From Myxococcales bacterium (lineage in GTDB: Bacteria > Myxococcota_A > Bradymonadia > Bradymonadales > GCA-2716585): 35,507 bases of DNA. Shown here one piece after another: positions 34,084 through 35,507 of this stretch. The DNA is taken from the NCBI GenBank assembly GCA_002716585.1, contig PBBL01000027.1:1-35507 (forward strand), given 5' to 3'. Within the stretch, counting starts at the first letter, position 1. The number at the start of each line of letters is the position of its first letter. The position numbers and the translations under genes are program-made. Below the pieces are notes generated by a model. It saw nothing but the letters and a program-made list of their open reading frames with translations, had not been told where the DNA came from and did no database searches.

Positions 34084-35325
34084 ATGAAGCGCCACACCCA
34101 CCGCATGTTGTTGTTGATCACCCTGCTCGCCTCCGCGCTCGCGCTCTCCGCCTGCGGCAAGGGCGGCGACGACGCGAAGACCGAGACCCCCGCCAAGGAC
34201 GACGGCGACAAGAAGGCCGACAAGAAAGCGGACAAGAAGGCCGACAAGAAGGCCGACGACGGCGGCCTCAACCTGGAGAAGCCGCCCGAGATCACGCGCA
34301 ACGCCGAGGTGGTCAAGCACGTCGAGGCGATCGTCAAGGGCTGCACCGTCAACGAGGACGCCGGGCAGGCCTACTCCTGCAAGAACAAGGAAGGCAGCGC
34401 CATGCGCGACTGGGTCCGCAAGGAGGCCCCCGGCGACCTCTACGAGACCCTCGCCGACATGGCCCTCAACGAAGAGGGCAAGACCGCCGCCGCCGCCATC
34501 GCCCAGATGCACAACCTCTGGTCCACCAAGGGCGACGACTGGAAGAAGAAGAACGCCACCAAGGCCGCCACCGCCCGCCTCCTCAAGTACCTCAAGGACA
34601 ACAAGGACTCCAAGAAGCCCCGCATCGGCAAGATCGCCGAGTTCGGCACCCACATGGCGATGATCAACGGCGTCCAGGACCAGCTCTTCAAGCTCGTCGG
34701 CGACCTGTCCAACAAGCGCGCCCAGACCCAGGCCTACACCAACTACATGACCTTCGGCCGCGTCACCGGCTTCAAGGAGCTGGAGCGCCTCACCAAGGAC
34801 TCCAAGGACAAGGAGATCATCACCGCCGCCCTCCAGGCGCCCCGCAACATGTACAAGGACACCAAGGAGGAGAAGGCCGCCTACTGCCCCTGGGCCAAGG
34901 GCTACCTCGGCGACAAGGACCTCAAGATCGCCTCCAAGGCGGGCTACGTCATGGTCAAGTGCCAGGGTGAGTACATCGACACCCTCATCGACGAGGGCGA
35001 GAAGCGCGTCGAGGCCGGTGAGTTCAAGCGCCCCCTGAGCCAGGTCTACCGCGAGCCCTGCTTCCAGTTCATCAAGAACGTCACCAACAAGGCCGCCCGC
35101 GAGAAGCAGTGCGAGCGCCTCTACACCTTCCTCCAGGCCGTCGCCGACAACGACAAGATCGAGAGCGACGTCCGCGGCCTCTCCCTCTGGAACATCTACT
35201 ACCAGCGCCGCGACCAGACGACCCTCGACCTCATGCGCAAGTACGAGAACCACAAGGACGAGGAGATCCAGAAGCGCGCCAAGGACGCCATCAAGTCCCT
35301 CACCACCACCTACAAGCTCAAGTAG
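34084..35325 (+). CDS. Lys-rich helical lipoprotein, function unknown
   Basis: The ATG at 34084 has AGGA 6 nt upstream; the GTG directly before it is too close to serve. The 413-residue lipoprotein (ALALSAC) begins with a charged linker containing four DKKA units (~42-57), followed by an almost wholly alpha-helical domain of ~340 residues. Helical pairs such as LKYLKDNKDSKKPRIGKIAE and LQAPRNMYKDTKEEKAAYCP, and the final KYENHKDEEIQKRAKDAIKS, suggest a HEAT/armadillo-like repeat scaffold. Four or more Cys are scattered through it. Codon use is strongly biased toward AAG, GAC, GAG and CTC, which suggests high expression. I do not recognise the family. Confidence 0.85.
   Translation: MKRHTHRMLLLITLLASALALSACGKGGDDAKTETPAKDDGDKKADKKADKKADKKADDGGLNLEKPPEITRNAEVVKHVEAIVKGCTVNEDAGQAYSCKNKEGSAMRDWVRKEAPGDLYETLADMALNEEGKTAAAAIAQMHNLWSTKGDDWKKKNATKAATARLLKYLKDNKDSKKPRIGKIAEFGTHMAMINGVQDQLFKLVGDLSNKRAQTQAYTNYMTFGRVTGFKELERLTKDSKDKEIITAALQAPRNMYKDTKEEKAAYCPWAKGYLGDKDLKIASKAGYVMVKCQGEYIDTLIDEGEKRVEAGEFKRPLSQVYREPCFQFIKNVTNKAAREKQCERLYTFLQAVADNDKIESDVRGLSLWNIYYQRRDQTTLDLMRKYENHKDEEIQKRAKDAIKSLTTTYKLK
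34207..34254 (+). repeat. 12-bp tandem repeat, four copies (DKKA linker)
   Basis: Four units of GACAAGAA(G/A)GC(C/G) encode DKKA four times in the linker just after the lipid-anchored Cys. Only the second copy differs, at two third-codon positions. A copy-number change would lengthen or shorten the linker by four residues without a frameshift. Confidence 0.85.
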
Positions 35326-35346
35326 GGCCTCCCCCCCTCCCCACGA

Positions 35347-35375
35347 TTGCAACCGCGCCCCACCCTGGCTATCCT
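35347..35375 (+). promoter_or_regulatory. Promoter of the lipoprotein gene at the window end
   Basis: TTGCAA (35347-35352), a 17-bp spacer and TATCCT (35370-35375) form a good sigma-70-type promoter 46 bp before the ATG at 35422. Confidence 0.7.
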
Positions 35376-35421
35376 GGCCTCGCTGCACTCGCGAGGCCAA
35401 CAGCCGCGGACCCAAGGCGCC

Positions 35422-35507
35422 ATGAACCTCAACTTCACGCTCTCTGCCGCCATCGCCCTGCTCCTGGGGCTCCTGCTCCCCCTCTCGTCCGGCTGCCGGA
35501 CCGAGGG
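35422..35507 (+). CDS. Lipoprotein, N-terminus only (cut by window edge)
   Basis: Twenty-eight codons are visible. They encode a lipoprotein signal peptide with a Leu-rich core and lipobox (LPLSSGC), preceded by AAGG and a promoter 46 bp upstream. Nothing of the mature protein beyond CRTEG can be seen. Confidence 0.75.
   Translation, partial: MNLNFTLSAAIALLLGLLLPLSSGCRTE

Noticed and set aside
33901..35415. A 504-codon Leu/Val/Gly-rich frame on the minus strand
   Set aside because: It reflects the AAG/GAC/CTC codon bias of the real plus-strand lipoprotein gene read in reverse, and it crosses that gene's promoter.

Overview
The window is high-GC bacterial DNA packed with lipoprotein genes. 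Nearly every protein gene begins with a signal peptide ending in a lipobox Cys. Many continue into Gly/Thr-rich linkers, Cys-rich repeats or calcium-binding thrombospondin type 3 (TSP3) repeats. Together with the ABC-toxin/RHS relatives, this suggests a predatory or surface-elaborate deltaproteobacterial lineage (Myxococcota/Bradymonadota-like). That placement is inferred from style; no taxonomic marker is present. No transposase, integrase, CRISPR array or rRNA was seen.

Layout. 1-318 is non-coding flank. 319-5739 (-) encodes a 1806-residue lipoprotein with about 27 TSP3 motifs and four L-type-lectin-like domains, each inserted at the same point of a TSP3 repeat. A 439-bp divergent gap follows. 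6179-24003 (+) is a tightly spaced five-gene operon: a 2216-residue Cys-rich lipoprotein whose coiled-coil and beta C-terminus resembles Tc-toxin TcA; a 1145-residue Cys-rich lipoprotein; a fibre-like protein; a small lipoprotein; and a 2008-residue secreted SpvB / FG-GAP / TcB-middle / RHS protein (a TcB-TcC-type fusion) with a basic, AT-richer variable tail. A strong hairpin follows. Then come a beta-helix lipoprotein (24082-27372) and a seven-bladed RCC1-propeller lipoprotein (27548-29647).

A perfect 20-bp hairpin separates the RCC1 gene from four converging tRNA genes on the minus strand, arranged as two promoter - tRNA-Gln - tRNA-Glu - terminator units (Gln anticodons UUG and CUG; Glu CUC in both). 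Beyond them lie two more minus-strand lipoprotein genes (30341-32227, 32453-33034). On the plus strand follow a ComEA-like helix-hairpin-helix lipoprotein (33440-33880), a Lys-rich lipoprotein (34084-35325) and the first codons of another lipoprotein (35422 onward, cut by the window edge).

Main hypothesis: 6179-24003 encodes a divergent, membrane-anchored Tc/ABC-toxin-like machine. The A-like subunit is a lipoprotein instead of a soluble pentamer, the B and C parts are fused and Sec-exported, and the two middle Cys-rich/fibre proteins may supply adhesion. The SpvB/TcB/RHS assignment is strong. The TcA relationship is a remote resemblance that needs structure prediction.
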